Source: Takakia lepidozioides (lineage: Eukaryota > Streptophyta > Takakiopsida > Takakiales > Takakiaceae). Taken from it: DNA of 64,000 nucleotides. The notes beneath the pieces are model-generated. The model saw nothing but the letters and a program-made list of their open reading frames with translations, did not search any database and was not told where the DNA came from. This document shows positions 9,301 through 20,229 of the stretch, piece by piece. A program made the translations under genes and the position numbers. Every line of letters starts with the position of its first letter. Position 1 is the stretch's first letter. Where the stretch lies: positions 57,392,756-57,456,755 of the forward strand of contig CM060731.1 in NCBI GenBank assembly GCA_030704615.1, given 5' to 3'.

Positions 9301-10146
9301 GTAGTCTGGCCGATTCCACCTTCGCATCGTGATCAGGCCCCGAGCCACACGACGCATTGTTTTGCCATTTTTTTTCGTGTGATGCGAAGTATCGTCTGGA
9401 GGAGGCACCATAGCAGCAAGGCCACCAAGAGTCACCACCACAGATCGGTGCAGACGAAAGCCGGCGTCCTCCAACTTGCCAATCTCCAGTGCTCTTAGGG
9501 AGATTCCCACCCGCACTGGCCAAATGGTGGGTGGGGGAGGCTTAGCAATGCAGGAGTCACGGACGGTACCATTCACACAGCGAACCATATCGTCCGGGCA
9601 GAACCAGAATTTGTGCGTCTTCGACTCCTTCGACATATATGGCCGAATCAAACCTGTGAACGTCGGAGCTGGAGTACCCGCTGAGCCTTTAGCTATCCAG
9701 GACTTACACTTTTCATAGCTAATGGCCCTCACTGCCGCGCAGCCAACTCTAGACCCTGGAGTAATCCGCTCGATGTGCCATTCAGAGTCAGCACAAGGTG
9801 ACTCCTGCATTGCCCCCCTGCGGTCCTGCTGGAAACCTGCAATTACAGGGGTTGAAGGCAAAGGACAGGGCTGTGTGGAAGAGGATGCACCAGCAGCCTC
9901 TTTCCTAATGGATGCCATAGGTTGTAGTGGAGACATCTTGGGTACAGAGAAGTTGTCTCTGTCATGGCGATGTGAATCCCCATCCGATCCTGGAGGTGTA
10001 TTTAGCTTGCATTTGCAATTCCCGAACCTTGCCTCTCCTTCCAGATGGGGCTCCATTGATTGGAGAGGCGAGCCCACTGTGCACTTGTTCACTGCCTTCG
10101 CCATCTTCGTTGGATCCCCGGACCTTCTTGCAGCCCTCAGCATCAA
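9286..10146 (-). pseudogene. C-terminal linker region of MULE-like protein (M1)
   Basis: An open stretch of 286 codons lies between transposase core and SWIM finger on the same strand. It is Ser/Pro/Arg rich at its start, then has PYMSKESKTHKFWFCPDD and PPPPTIWPVRVGISLRALEI, then VPPPDDTSHHTKKNGK. No known domain was identified. The order suggests the region linking core and SWIM finger; the absence of stops over 286 codons suggests fairly late decay. Confidence 0.4.
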
Positions 10147-10381
10147 CTCTGCTGTATCTGGTCCCCTGCCCCCACATCGCCCCCTGAGGAAATCACGATA
10201 TCTTGTTTGCTGGGTTAGAGCTCGTACCAGATCATCTGTCGTAGCAATGTACAGATCTCTTCCTGCTTTGCCAGATTGCTGCTTCTAGGCGGCATGAACG
10301 CTTTCTGCCAGGTTGCAGGACGGCATGTCCGCAATGTCCTCAAGAGACATGTCATGTCAAAGGAAAATGAAATAGTGTCAT

Positions 10382-11010
10382 TCATGCAAGTGCGGGCAGT
10401 TCTGGGAACAAGGAAGGAAACTGGGCACATACAAGGGATTGCAGAGGTGAAAGACAACTTTCAGTAGTCATGAAAGCCCCCCATTGGCGGTATCTGAAGT
10501 GCCAGAAGACCAACCAGTCTTCCAATTCTTTGACACCGTCCTGATCAGTAGCCCCTGATGAGAACCACCATGCTCTCATTGTCTGGTACCTGGTCTCAGC
10601 CTCTTCCATTGTAGTCGCATTCTTCTACATGAAACAGAGCCTCATGTGCTCCGTCTGCAAATCTCTTCTGATGCACCTCTTCGTGTGCTTCTCCAGGGAC
10701 TGAGTCTAGTGGAATAGATAGATACGCTCCCTATTAGGCATGGGCACCTTTGAATCACCCGATCCAAAAACTCGGCGCACAACGTTGAAGTTAACCTGTG
10801 CACTATCCGCCATGAACCCATTGAAATTTATGCATGTATCTCCATTGGACTCCATGACTGAAAGCAAACAATTCCACATTATCATCTGGGACTCTGTATC
10901 TTCAGACTGCATGTCACAGATGGCAATTGTCATTATTCTTTGGTAGATCGGATCGTAAACATGGCAAGACATGGTTGTCCAGCCCTTCACTCGTTTGCAA
11001 TATCGAACAT
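10382..11010 (-). pseudogene. MULE-like transposase core with two stops (M1)
   Basis: One frame runs KRVKGWTTMSCHVYDPIY, IMTIAICDMQSEDTESQ, FNGFMADSAQVNFNVVRRVF, then TQSLEKHTKR and AETRYQTMRAWWFSSGATDQ, FWHFRYRQWGAFM. Two in-frame stops lie at about 10706 and 10625. Block order and spacing match the open copy at 61283-61870 (MTIAICEM, GFMADNAQANW, AETQFACIRAWW, WWHYRFLQFGDYM). The Asp in GFMAD is a likely catalytic residue of the DDE fold, by analogy with Mutator transposases. Family assignment is from pattern recognition plus the linked SWIM finger. Confidence 0.6.
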
Positions 11011-11154
11011 CATCCAGGCTTTCTCCAGATCCCCCCCTGGTTGCATACGTCTGACCAGGCTGATGCCACTATCCTCGCCCACCGTAGACATCTTGAACAA
11101 GTAAACCTTTGATGACCCCTGACCTAGGAAGACGCTAGATTGGATAAAATCATA

Positions 11155-11568
11155 TCAACTTATTCGCTTCAGCTCGAGAATGTTGTCCATGGACCCTGTG
11201 TTTCCACTGCCCACTCTCAATGCATTCACCTTATTCCTAATATTGGGGGAGCTCAACACGGAGAAGTGATCCATCACTGCATCCAAAGACGCCCCCTCAA
11301 GTCTTGAGCTGGATTCGCCTCCTTGCCCTAGAATGTGCCTCTCCAGGAAACTTTTGCTGGCAGCCAGCGCTATGGCAGATGGTTTGGCTGAAGGGGAGTT
11401 TGCGAATTCCTGCGCGACAAGCCCACGTGCCAACTCCACCCTATCTCTGCAATCGCCGTGAGACACATGATGGTCGTGAGTCCCATCATGCTTTTTATTT
11501 ATTCCTTGCAAGAGACCTACGAGACCCCCAGCAGAAGCCGGTGGATTCAGTTCAAAAGAGGATGTCAC
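11155..11568 (-). pseudogene. Unidentified open stretch upstream of MULE core (M1)
   Basis: A 137-codon open stretch on the same strand as the transposase core and before it. It contains VELARGLVAQEFANSPSA and IALAASKSFLERHILGQG, possibly helical. No family was recognised. Position suggests the N-terminal half of the transposase protein, but this is inference. Confidence 0.3.
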
Positions 11569-11809
11569 CGTCGAAGGAAGGTGGAAGGAATTGAACCCTT
11601 CTTGTTGGGAATGAATTCCACAGTATCCCTGCGATCTTGTTTTTGGATCCTGGTTTTCCTAACAATGCTTTAAGATGTGGGATGACGGTAACGATTTCCT
11701 GAACATCGACGTCCCCTTCAGGAAGACTGTTCTGGGGAGCCGGTATTTCCGCGAATTCATCATCCGATGAATCCGACAGTATGACAAAAGTTGTTGAAGT
11801 GGTGTCCTC

Positions 11810-12328
11810 CTACTTTATAGTCACATGCCGCTTGTCTTGAACGACAGAGGCAGCTGTCCCAGGAGTCACAATGGAGCCACCGGATTGTCTTCTTTCACTT
11901 TGGAACACACGATATTTTTCAGGAAGAACTCTCCATTCCTTGTGTTTTTGTGCAATAAACGGTTTCTGGAACAGCGTTCTTTGTACATTTCCCTCCAAGT
12001 CATAAATCTCTTTCTCAACAGAAACACAGCCAATCTCGAGCTTGAACCTTGCTGCCAGAACATGCTTCTCCACCACAGAAAAACCATCATCTTCAGCCGC
12101 GGCACTGAAAGGGCAAGGTTCTTCAGTATAGTGAAACTCGGCGAAGACCTCGTCATTACGAGAAGTCATGTGGTCACGATACGATGGTGAGTACCAATAC
12201 AACTCTGCAACATGGACTGGCAATAACCTTCTGAAAGCTCTTGCCATAGCCCACAAGCATGTGCTAAGGCAAGCTATGGCCCCACACATCATCCAATAAC
12301 AGTTAAGTGTATTGAACCATACCGCCAA
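11810..12328 (-). pseudogene. Unidentified open stretch, possible MULE N-terminal part (M1)
   Basis: 172 codons open on the transposase strand, with SPSYRDHMTSRNDEVFAEFH, then FKLEIGCVSVEKEIYDLEGN and PFIAQKHKEWRVLPEKYRVF. No family was recognised. It may be the start of the transposase protein or a cargo gene piece. Its density of charged and aromatic residues is protein-like rather than random. Confidence 0.3.
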
Positions 12329-12329
12329 A

Positions 12330-13240
12330 ACAGTTGGGCAGTTGCCAAATTAATGGAGAAAGGAACAAAACTGTTTATTATGTCAGTGTCACAGCATCGG
12401 GAAAAGACAGCGCCGTTCTGGATATGGCAATCCAATGTGTGCTTAACGGCGTTCTACCACGTGAAGCCGGACAGTGCATTGAGTGCCGCACCCGGAAAAT
12501 ATCCGCCCCTGGACGCACGCGGAGATTGCGTTCCTCACGTTGAGGATTTTTTTCTGTCCGAAGAAGGCCAAATCCGTGTGGGCGAGGCCAATCAGAGGAC
12601 TCATCCGTGAAATATTTCATCCAAATCACCAAACATCCACATTTGAAGCAAACGCCCATATTGATGGCATTAGGGGCACCTAATAAAACGCAGCCAATGA
12701 GAACGATCCATTTGGGTGGTTACAAGGCAGACACACACATCGCTCACCGCATGCATAATTGTCGGAAAATGAGGGTTCCTTAGTTGGTCTATTGTTGTTA
12801 GTCAAGCTGGAGAGTTGCGGGAGCGAGAGAGAAGACATAGGAAGAAGACGTAGAAGGCAGTCCCTTTACTTCACGAGTGCGAGAGAGAAGAAAAACGCGA
12901 GAGACGGGATGAGAAAGTTGCGAAATATGCAAAATGTTGTCGACTAGGTTGCACAGGATACGTCCACCCAGGAATCACAGCAGATGACAGAGGAGCACCA
13001 GCCTCAAATGGAGGGAAGAAGGGAAGGGGAGGAGACTACCCCGGAGACCGATGTGCATGACATCAACATCGACACCAGCGTCGCTGACAAAGAAGCGACA
13101 CCAAAGGAGGCGGTGAAGACGCAGGAAGAAGAGGCATCGGGAAGTGGTGTCAACAAACCCAAGGTGATCCTCCTCCCAATCTGTATGAAGCTCGCAAGAA
13201 TGTGGTACCAAGTGAATAGACAGGATCTGAGACATCCCCT
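12330..13240. other. No gene recognised
   Basis: A stretch between the unidentified frame at 11810-12328 and the palindromic satellite. Short open frames occur on both strands, but none has recognisable domains. It lies inside the inferred M1 transposon. A purine-rich part (12830-12910) has repeated GAGAGAGAAGA. Confidence 0.5.
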
Positions 13241-13244
13241 GAAA

Positions 13245-14595
13245 ATTGAGTGTGGCACCGCACTCAGTATTGAGGGGAGCTCTCTCACTTTCGTTGTGGG
13301 TTGAGGTGAATACATAGAGGTGGCAGGATATGCAATGGAAGCCTGAAAGAGTGTCCCTAGAAACTGAGTGCGCCACCGCACTCATTTTATAGGGATGCTC
13401 GCCGATCGCTGGGGACATAGGGAAAGAGGAAGGCGATGTCCAGAGTGAGGGCCGAGAGACAGCAAAGAGGTCACCCAGAACTGAGTGCGCCACCGCACTC
13501 AGTTTCTGTGCACCTTGGAATGGTTAATTTGCTCATGTGTGAGGTGAATGGAAAGTTAGAAAGGGTGTTTAATTCATAGTCAGATCTGTTTTGAGTTCTG
13601 AGAAACACAGTAACTCTAACTTGGAAACTGAGTGCGGTGGCGCATTCAGTTCTTAGGGGTGCTCGACCTTCTTCGTGGACAGAGGTAAAGACGAAGGTGA
13701 ACTCGAAACAGAAAGCAGACGGACAGAGGGGAGGGCTCCCACTGAGTGCGCCGGCGCACTCAGTTTTTTGAGCACCTGCAGATGGTTGATTTGATGATGT
13801 ATGAGATGAATCGTAAGGTAGACAAGATTGTGGAAATAAAAAACCATTCTTTTTTTACTTGTGGGAAACAAACACAGAACACCCTGGAAACTGAGTGCGG
13901 TGGCGTTCTCTGTTTTAACAGTGGAATCGCCGATCTTTGAAGACAAAAGGAAAGACGAAGTTGATATGGAAACTTTTGAATGACAGACGGAGTGAGGGCC
14001 CTAGAACTGAGTGCGCTACCGCACACAATTTTTTCTAGCAGCTTTGTATGAGGGAAATGTCCTCGTGTGAGACGGAAATGAGGTTTTTAATTGAATGTCA
14101 TGCTAGAAACAGTTGTACGAATTTGAGTGCGGTGGCGCACTCAGTTTCTGCCTCCAGAATATTCATACCGAGGGCAACCAGACCGTGGGATGTCCATATA
14201 CAACCAGTAGTCTCGAAGGTGTGAGCGCCCATAATCCTTCAGAATTCCTGCAGTGTACATTGTCTGGGCGTTGGAAGGGTCACACCATAGGTCAATAAAA
14301 TGTGGGTGTCGACTGAGGTTCTTGCCTGGAATGAGAACGTTCTTGATGTACCTTCACAAGCAAAACAGAGGGAACGTTAGTAAGTGGGGGAAGCTGGAGA
14401 ACACGGTTTGTGGACCCCTTGATTGTGGGCACCAGCGCACTCAATTTTTGGTCTGTCCACACATGCCCTACGTAGAAGCCAGGGTAGGTATGATACACCA
14501 GAGGTAGCAGTTCGTATCTAGAAGGGAAGGTGGGGAAACATAGAAGTTGCCACCACTTTACTGAGTGCGTCAGCGCACTCAGTTTTGGGGACTGT
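13245..14595. repeat. Palindromic satellite, ~260-bp higher-order units
   Basis: About ten palindromes of the type ACTGAGTGCG-(CCAC)-CGCACTCAGTTT occur near 13250, 13368, 13481, 13626, 13741, 13889, 14007, 14121, 14430 and 14562. The sequences between alternate between two types, one starting GGGATGCTCG and one TGAGCACCT, so the true period is ~260 bp with two palindromes each. Each palindrome could form a ~12-bp-stem hairpin. Related palindromes occur at 43770 and 47150-47450, inside related transposons. Confidence 0.8.
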
Positions 14596-14885
14596 TTATT
14601 CAACACAGCAGGGCTGCACAGACAGCGTATGTCTCGGCAGACAGGAACTGAAAGGTGGATAAAGAGTGACAAGACGAACCTGTATAGCACCCTCTTCATG
14701 GCCTGTTCTGATCCATGCTGCTGCTCGAACTCATTAGTGCGCGAGATGCCTCCCTCTTTGGCGAACTCCCTGAAGAAGCAAGTGCCGAAGCAAGCTGCTT
14801 TCCACTGGCAGACATAGTCTTCTAGAGTATCCGTCGGTGGAGTCATAGTTATCTTGTAATCGTTGAGCTGCTTCTCCAGCACCAA
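14292..14885 (-). pseudogene. Unidentified open stretch near the end of M1
   Basis: A minus-strand stretch of 197 codons. Its first third (VLEKQLNDYKITMTPPTDTL, YVCQWKAACFGTCFFREFA, EFEQQHGSEQAMKR) looks protein-like; the rest overlaps the palindromic satellite and looks non-coding. No family was recognised. It lies on the transposase strand near the terminal repeat and may be a 5' exon or cargo. Confidence 0.25.
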
Positions 14886-15359
14886 CTGTGCCTGAGCCTC
14901 TATCTGCGCAAAAAGACTTTTTCACTTTAGAGAGCAACATTTTAAAAATAATAAGGGACTTTGAGTTATGCAAAGCAGTTATGCAAAGGAAATGGACTGA
15001 CGAGAGGAATAAACCTGGGCCCAGTACGTGGCTTTGTGCAGCCACATATCGAGAACGTGGTCACTGAATTGCTTTATCACTCTTGTTTCTTTGTTCTCAA
15101 GAGCTAGTCCATTTTTGTTGCTTAATCCTGTCAGAGTCAAACCACAAAGCTGTCCTTCAAGTTTAGTCAGTGCGCAGTATCATGCACAGGGGCGGGATGA
15201 TGAGGTTCACTGTCGGGGTTGAGGTGGGTCCCTAAGGCTGATAAGGGTTGGGGTTTCTATTTGGGGTTGCAGGGTTAATGTGGATGAAGACGTGTTTCTG
15301 CGGTAATGGATCCTCTTCCACGGAAATAGATGTCGCATCTTCCCCAAATTCATGCCATG

Positions 15360-15420
15360 TGTCATGGGCTCACAGGCTCCTAGGCTCACGTGGCTAGGCT
15401 CACACTCTAGCATCCCCCCA
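15360..15420 (-). repeat. Terminal inverted repeat of M1
   Basis: In reverse complement this reads TGGGGGGATGCTAGAGTG, TGAGCCTAGCCACGTGAGCC, then AGGAGCCTGTGAGCCC. It matches the left end of the element at 46657 and the reverse complement of its right end at 48796. The next 5-10 bases (ATTCTGGAA) begin LINE sequence, so the transposon is next to or inserted in the LINE. Confidence 0.65.
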
Positions 15421-16285
15421 ATTCTGGAACTCCATCCGTGGAAATTTTTTGGAGCACCCTCTGGTCTCACATTGGATAATGGCTGGTGATTTTAATATGG
15501 TAGAAAGTGCAGTGGATCGTTATGGTCCCTCCACTAATACTCTTTCCATTGATGAGCAGGCTGTTTCGGACAGCTTATGTTTCTCTATTGGTTTCATTGA
15601 TGCCTCTCTGCCTGACCGCAATGATATTCGGTTTTCTTGGTCAAAGAATAGATTGCCTCCTGACCTCTGCATGGCGAGGTTGAATAGAATTTATTGCACG
15701 CCTATTGCAATATCTTGGTCCTCTCCCACTCCGCTGGGGCCAATTTTGCCAGATTTTGATCACGCTCAAATTGATGATTGCTTTAATGCCCCTTGAGTGC
15801 ACGTTAAAGGTCGGTCCTATTTCAAACTTAATCCTTCTTTGCTTAAGTCCAAAATTGCTGCTCATCATCTTGCTCAATCTTGGATTAACGAGGGGAATGA
15901 TATTGTGTTACCTACTCTCCGTTTCCTCTCCAAGCTTGCCGCTGCCAGGAGTCAGGCGCAGAGGCTCTCCCGTGTGATTGCTATCGAGAAATCTGAAAAG
16001 CAAAAGGCACTGCTCACATGCATTTCCTAATGCCAAAGGCTCATTGAAATCAACATGGTGGGACCTCAAACTTTTGATACCTATCATTTTGCGAAGCGAA
16101 ACTTAGCGGCTCTTTTGGGCGATAGGGAAGCTGCTCTCAGGCGTAAGGCCGGAGTTAATTGGTCTCTTTGGGGTGAAAAGATGACGGCTTACTTCTTTCA
16201 AAAAGCCAAGCAAGGGCAGGCTTCCACTTCCATTGCATCTCTGAAGAGCCCTTCTAGTTCCAGTATTACTAGCCCAACATTACAT
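15421..16285 (+). pseudogene. LINE endonuclease and linker (first part)
   Basis: A non-LTR retrotransposon frame begins FWNSIRGNFLEHPLV and reaches WIMAGDFNMVES, the conserved GDFN block of apurinic-type endonucleases. FSWSKNRLPPDLCMARLNR follows, typical of the C-terminal endonuclease part. After a stop at 15796 and further shifts come RSYFKLNPSLL, LAAARSQAQRL and NWSLWGEKMTAYFFQKAKQG, the usual linker to the reverse transcriptase. The endonuclease N-terminal blocks are absent: the LINE is truncated where M1 ends. It is interrupted at ~16287 by a GC-rich insertion. Confidence 0.8.
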
Positions 16286-16286
16286 C

Positions 16287-17300
16287 GTTCGGGGGGGTGG
16301 GGGGGGTAAAGCGACACCCCTGACATCGCTAATTGCCCATTTCCGGGCCCAAGAAAATCGCAAATTTGCGACGTCGCTATGAGGCCTTCGCAGATTTCGG
16401 ACTTAAAGCGACGCCGGGGGGGTCGAAGATCCAACCCCCCTAAAAATTCCCACTAGCGACGCCCAGGGCGTCACAATGACTGCGACGCTCGGGGCGTCGC
16501 TAAGGCAATACAGGAGGGAGGAGGGAAAAAGAAAAAAAAAAGAAAAAAAAAAAACGCTTTTGAGGTTTTTTTTATTTTTGAATTTTGAATTTTGAAAAAT
16601 GGCAGGATCCACACGGTTCAGAAAAACGCGGGACACACACTTGCCACGTAGTGTCAAACCTAATCCTTGAACATGTTTTTGCAAGTAGCCGACACATATC
16701 GAGTCCTAATTCATTCAACGTATTGTTAGGCAAATTTGAACTGAAGAGCTCTAGATTATACACATAGTAAGATACTTCACACTAACCAACATATCAGTTA
16801 CTGAACTTACACACAAACTCATGATTTAATTGTACATAAGGTAGTTCATGCGAGAGTTGCTCGTGCGACCTCAAAGCGACACTCCTCGCGTCGCTCAAAT
16901 GTAAGCGACGCCAAAGGCAACGCTTTTCCTGCACCCTCTACTGCAGAAACCAAAAAAAGATCAAGTCATTTTTAGCAACGCCTCAGGCGTCGCTACAAAT
17001 GACTTATCCAAAAAAAAAAACTCAAAAGCGACGCCTAGAGCGTTGCATTTAAAATGCAGTTTTACTTTTATTAATTTATTAATTTATTTTTTCTCCCGGG
17101 GTGCTTGAAGCGATGCCCTGGGCGTCGCACCAGGGGCCGACCCCCAGTGCATCGCAACCCAGCTGGGACATTGTTTTTTGTTTTAGTCCATTGCGACGCC
17201 TCAGAGGACTCGGCCAAAATCCACAAAAACGTGGATTTTGGCTGTATGTCTGCGACGCCCAGGGCGTCGCAAGATGGGGACGCGGCGGGGGCGTCGCTGG
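16287..17300. mobile_element. GC-rich insertion within the LINE, GCGACGCC-type element 1
   Basis: About 1.0 kb with both ends rich in GCGACGCC/GGCGTCGC and an AT-rich middle. It starts with a G-run (GGGGGGGTGGGGGGGG) then TAAAGCGACACC. It splits the LINE between the linker and the reverse transcriptase, which resumes at EYFTALLK. A related but diverged element lies at 19116-19990. Both share middle blocks such as TTGAATTTTGAA and CACACTAACCAACA. No long open frame is present, so a non-autonomous element is likely. Clear target duplications were not found. Confidence 0.55.
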
Positions 17301-18510
17301 CCTCTGAGTATTTCACTGCTCTTTTGAAGTAGAGATCCTACCTTCTTTCTGTAGCGACAAACCGTGCTAGAGTGCTTGACTCCATCCCGTCACTGTTGTC
17401 CATAACTGATCAGAACTCCCTCTCCGCCGGCCTCTTTTATTCTCTCAAGCTGCTCCAATCAGTGGAGAAGCTTAGCCCGCAAAGGCTCATGGTTTGGACG
17501 GGTTGCCTGTCGAGTTCTTTAAGGTTCTTTGGACGAGCGTTGGGGACGACCTCTTGGCTATGGTGAATGATGTCTTGCTCAAAGGAATCCTCCCCTCTCA
17601 GATTTTGCAAGGGGTGATTACCCTCATCTATAAGATGAGACCGCGATCTTTTATCTAACTATAGGCCCATTACTTTGCTTGATTCTGTTTACAAGATTGT
17701 TGCCAAGGCATTGGCCATCAGGCTTCAGCCTTTGCTCAACAAGATTGTCCACCCTGAGCAAACAGGGTTCATGAGGAACAGGTTGAAATTTCTTGATAAT
17801 GTCTTTCTTGCCAACGAAGCTATGCACCAAGCTTTTGTTAACAACCAACCATTGGCAATGCTTTATGCTCGACTTTGAGAAAGCTTTTGACAATGTTGAC
17901 TGGCTTTTTCTCCTCTCTGCTTTGGAAAAAGTTGGGTTCAATGGTATGTTTCTTGCATGTCCAATCGGAATTCTTCTGTTCTCTATCTCCAGCAGGGTTA
18001 CGGTAAATGGTGCTCTGTCCTCCTCATTCCCACTTCACCGCTCTGTAAGGCAGGGATGTCCTCTCGCACCTTTTCTTTTCATTGTTTGGGGGCAGGCACC
18101 ATTACTTATGGGATAAGACCTTACACTACTACTGTTGCATTTCTTTCTGGAGCACCTCACGAAGAAACGGATGAGGATGAGCTCAGCATGATTGGTTCTG
18201 AAGAGGAGTCTGCAGACTTGCGTGAGGATGATTTGTGGTCAGAGGAAAGCTCTTTCCCACCTCACACGCTCACCGAGTTTTAGCAACAGCTACCGCGCCT
18301 CACAGGGAGGTTAAGCGAAGAAAGGTAGGTAGATCTATGTCTATGTCTTACTCTATTAAAGCTTCTCTCTACACTGATGATACAATTCTTTTAATTGATA
18401 ACAGCTTCCACCTGAATGTTCTTAGCGCTCTGGATGTCCTAGCCTCTTTTTGTAAAGCTTTTGGTCTTTCCATTAATTGGAAGAAGTCGGTTAGTATGCT
18501 TTCTCGCTTG
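17300..18510 (+). pseudogene. LINE reverse transcriptase (second part)
   Basis: Reads, across frameshifts, ARVLDSIPSLLS, GLPVEFFKVLWTSVGDDLLA, ILPSQILQGVITLIYK, NYRPITLLDSVYKIVAKALA, HPEQTGFMRNR, LDFEKAFDNVDWLFL (motif A), SVRQGCPLAPFLF and KASLYTDDTILL (motif C as Y-T-D-D rather than the usual YADD). Between the last two lies ~230 bp encoding an acidic stretch (18150-18285; EETDEDELSMIGSEEESADL), not typical of LINE reverse transcriptases. Several shifts rule out function. Confidence 0.85.
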
Positions 18511-18739
18511 AAAGACCCTGGGGTGCGTCGCATTGTGAGCCAGGCTAGGGTGGCGATCTGGGCCTGGTTTGGCTCCAAGATAGACAGTCGCATGTTCTTT
18601 TAGGATTGCTGGTTGGGCATAACCTACGGATCACAACGTTGTGCCCCCGTTTTGGCTAGGCTCAAAAGAAAGTTGACATTCTAGAGCTCTGCTCACCTTT
18701 CAATTACAGGGCTTGCTTCAACCTGGTTTGTCTCTTCTG

Positions 18740-19115
18740 CATGGTCTCCCGGCTTGCTCATGATCAAGCAGATCAAAGCTCTTGTCCATAACTTTCTTTG
18801 GGGTGCACCCCTTGCTACACCTAACTGGCGTGCCCATATAAGTTGGTCACAAGTTATTCAAAAAAAAAAGTTTGGAGGGTCGGGAATTATTGACCCATTC
18901 ACGCAGGTGCTGACCTTACTTGCGAAGTGGGTGCCTAGAGTGTTTGTGCACATCTCCTCCCCCTGGAGCTTGATTGTACGCCAACATATCCTCGACTCGG
19001 TCCCCTCGTCCTCAGCTTTTTGGCCGCCATCTCTTAAATGGGTGGTACCAAGGAGCATTCCAGGGCGGTCAGGCACAGCTCTAAGGCTTGGCAGTCCATC
19101 TGGGACTACTGCATT
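18740..19115 (+). pseudogene. LINE C-terminal region
   Basis: An open stretch reading LLMIKQIKALVHNFLWGA, then ISWSQVIQKKKFGGSGIID and VLTLLAKWVPRVF, typical of the segment downstream of plant LINE reverse transcriptases (F-L-W-G, then W..V..PK..GGLG). The frame ends at an insertion beginning with a G-run at ~19116. Between 18510 and 18740 the sequence appears rearranged. Confidence 0.75.
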
Positions 19116-19990
19116 TGGGGGGGATTAGCGATGCCCCAGCGACCTCCAACCGCCGCGATTTGCAACGGAGATACTCTACGGCGCCTGGGGCACCGTTTTG
19201 CGATGTCCGAAAGTCGCAGCGACGTTGGTGCGACGTCGCTCCTGAAACGTCGTTAATTAGCGACCTCGGGGAAGCGCTAACCCCACGAGAAACCCCGGCC
19301 GCGACCTGCGACGCCGCGGTGCTGGCGCGACTTGCGACGTCCAGGCGTAAAATAATAATAATAATAATAATTGCGACGCCGCATTAGCGACCCCCAAACG
19401 TCGAAGTTTAGTAGGGTACATTTGAATTTAGGTGGAAAAATTTGAATTTGAATTTGAAATTCAAAAACTAGTTGATCATTGACTCCGGTTTTATCCAATG
19501 GCAGTTCATACAATGTACTACATATATTAAGCAATGCATACTTGAACCTAGGATCTCTAGGTTATAACATTTCTGAGACACTCCACACTAACCAACACAT
19601 CTACGATACATCTATATATCACAAAAGCAGTCTAATTATATATATAGATATCAAGATTTAGCTCCTGGTGACTACCACTATCTCAATCCTATCATTGTGT
19701 CATCGCAGATGGTGCAGATTATGAGTATTATGTAGGAGCTCTCACGACTGTAATTTGCACTAAGATTTGTCACCAGAGTTCTTGAATGACAAATATCTAT
19801 CAAGGGCCTAAGTTCCGACGTTGGGGGGTTGCGATGCCCCCCGGAGGCTGCAACGCCACCGGGACGCAGCGCCACAGCCCCAGCTCGTGGGGTCACAGTC
19901 GTGGCAGCCCAGTGACGCTTTTGCGACGGCGGGAGGTCGCAACCCCAAAAAAAAAAAAAACTCGTTGGGACGCCCCACCGTCGCGACAAC
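19116..19990. mobile_element. GCGACGCC-type element 2, at the LINE 3' part
   Basis: Starts GGGGGGATTAGCGATGCCCC, comparable to the start of element 1. It continues with many GCGAC motifs, an AT-rich middle (TTTGAATTTGAATTTGAAAT; CACACTAACCAACACATC) and another GCGAC-rich end (GGGACGCCCCACCGTCGCGA). A short ATA/TAA microsatellite and a run of ~14 A are inside. No coding region was recognised. Confidence 0.5.
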
Positions 19991-20229
19991 GTCACTATGA
20001 GCACTTGCCACTGTCTATTAGCTATCACCTCCATTTTTGGACTGATAACTATCTCCCGCCACTATCACCAGCCCGTTTTCTCACCCCTGAGTACGTCCGT
20101 GCAGTGTCCCTCTTGCGCCTTGAGCTCTTGCGCCATAGCTGGTCCTCATCGCTTGTGTAGAAATTGCGAAGTCATTAGTGAATTGTAGACAACTTTTGTG
20201 TAGAAATTCAAGAAGATTGCGAGAAAAGT

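Larger units (their letters stand above)
8880..15420 (-). mobile_element. Decayed MULE-like DNA transposon M1
   Basis: The minus strand carries, 5' to 3', unidentified N-terminal pieces, a transposase core (10382-11010) and a SWIM zinc finger (9040-9300). The right end (15360-15420) matches, in reverse complement, the terminal repeat of the elements at 46657 and 48796: ATGCTAGAGTGTGAGCC, then TAGCCACGTGAGCC. The left end was not found, so the 8880 boundary is approximate. The element abuts LINE sequence at 15421. An internal satellite of palindromes occupies 13245-14595. The reading frames hold several stops and shifts, so it is not active. Confidence 0.55.

Noticed and set aside
13245-14595. 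CRISPR-like array from regularly spaced palindromes
   Set aside because: Spacing varies (113-148 bp), the intervening sequences are themselves repeated, no cas genes are present and the genome is a plant nuclear one.
16500-16560. Poly-A tail of a retroposed gene
   Set aside because: The A-rich run lies inside the GC-rich element present in another diverged copy; no gene body precedes it.
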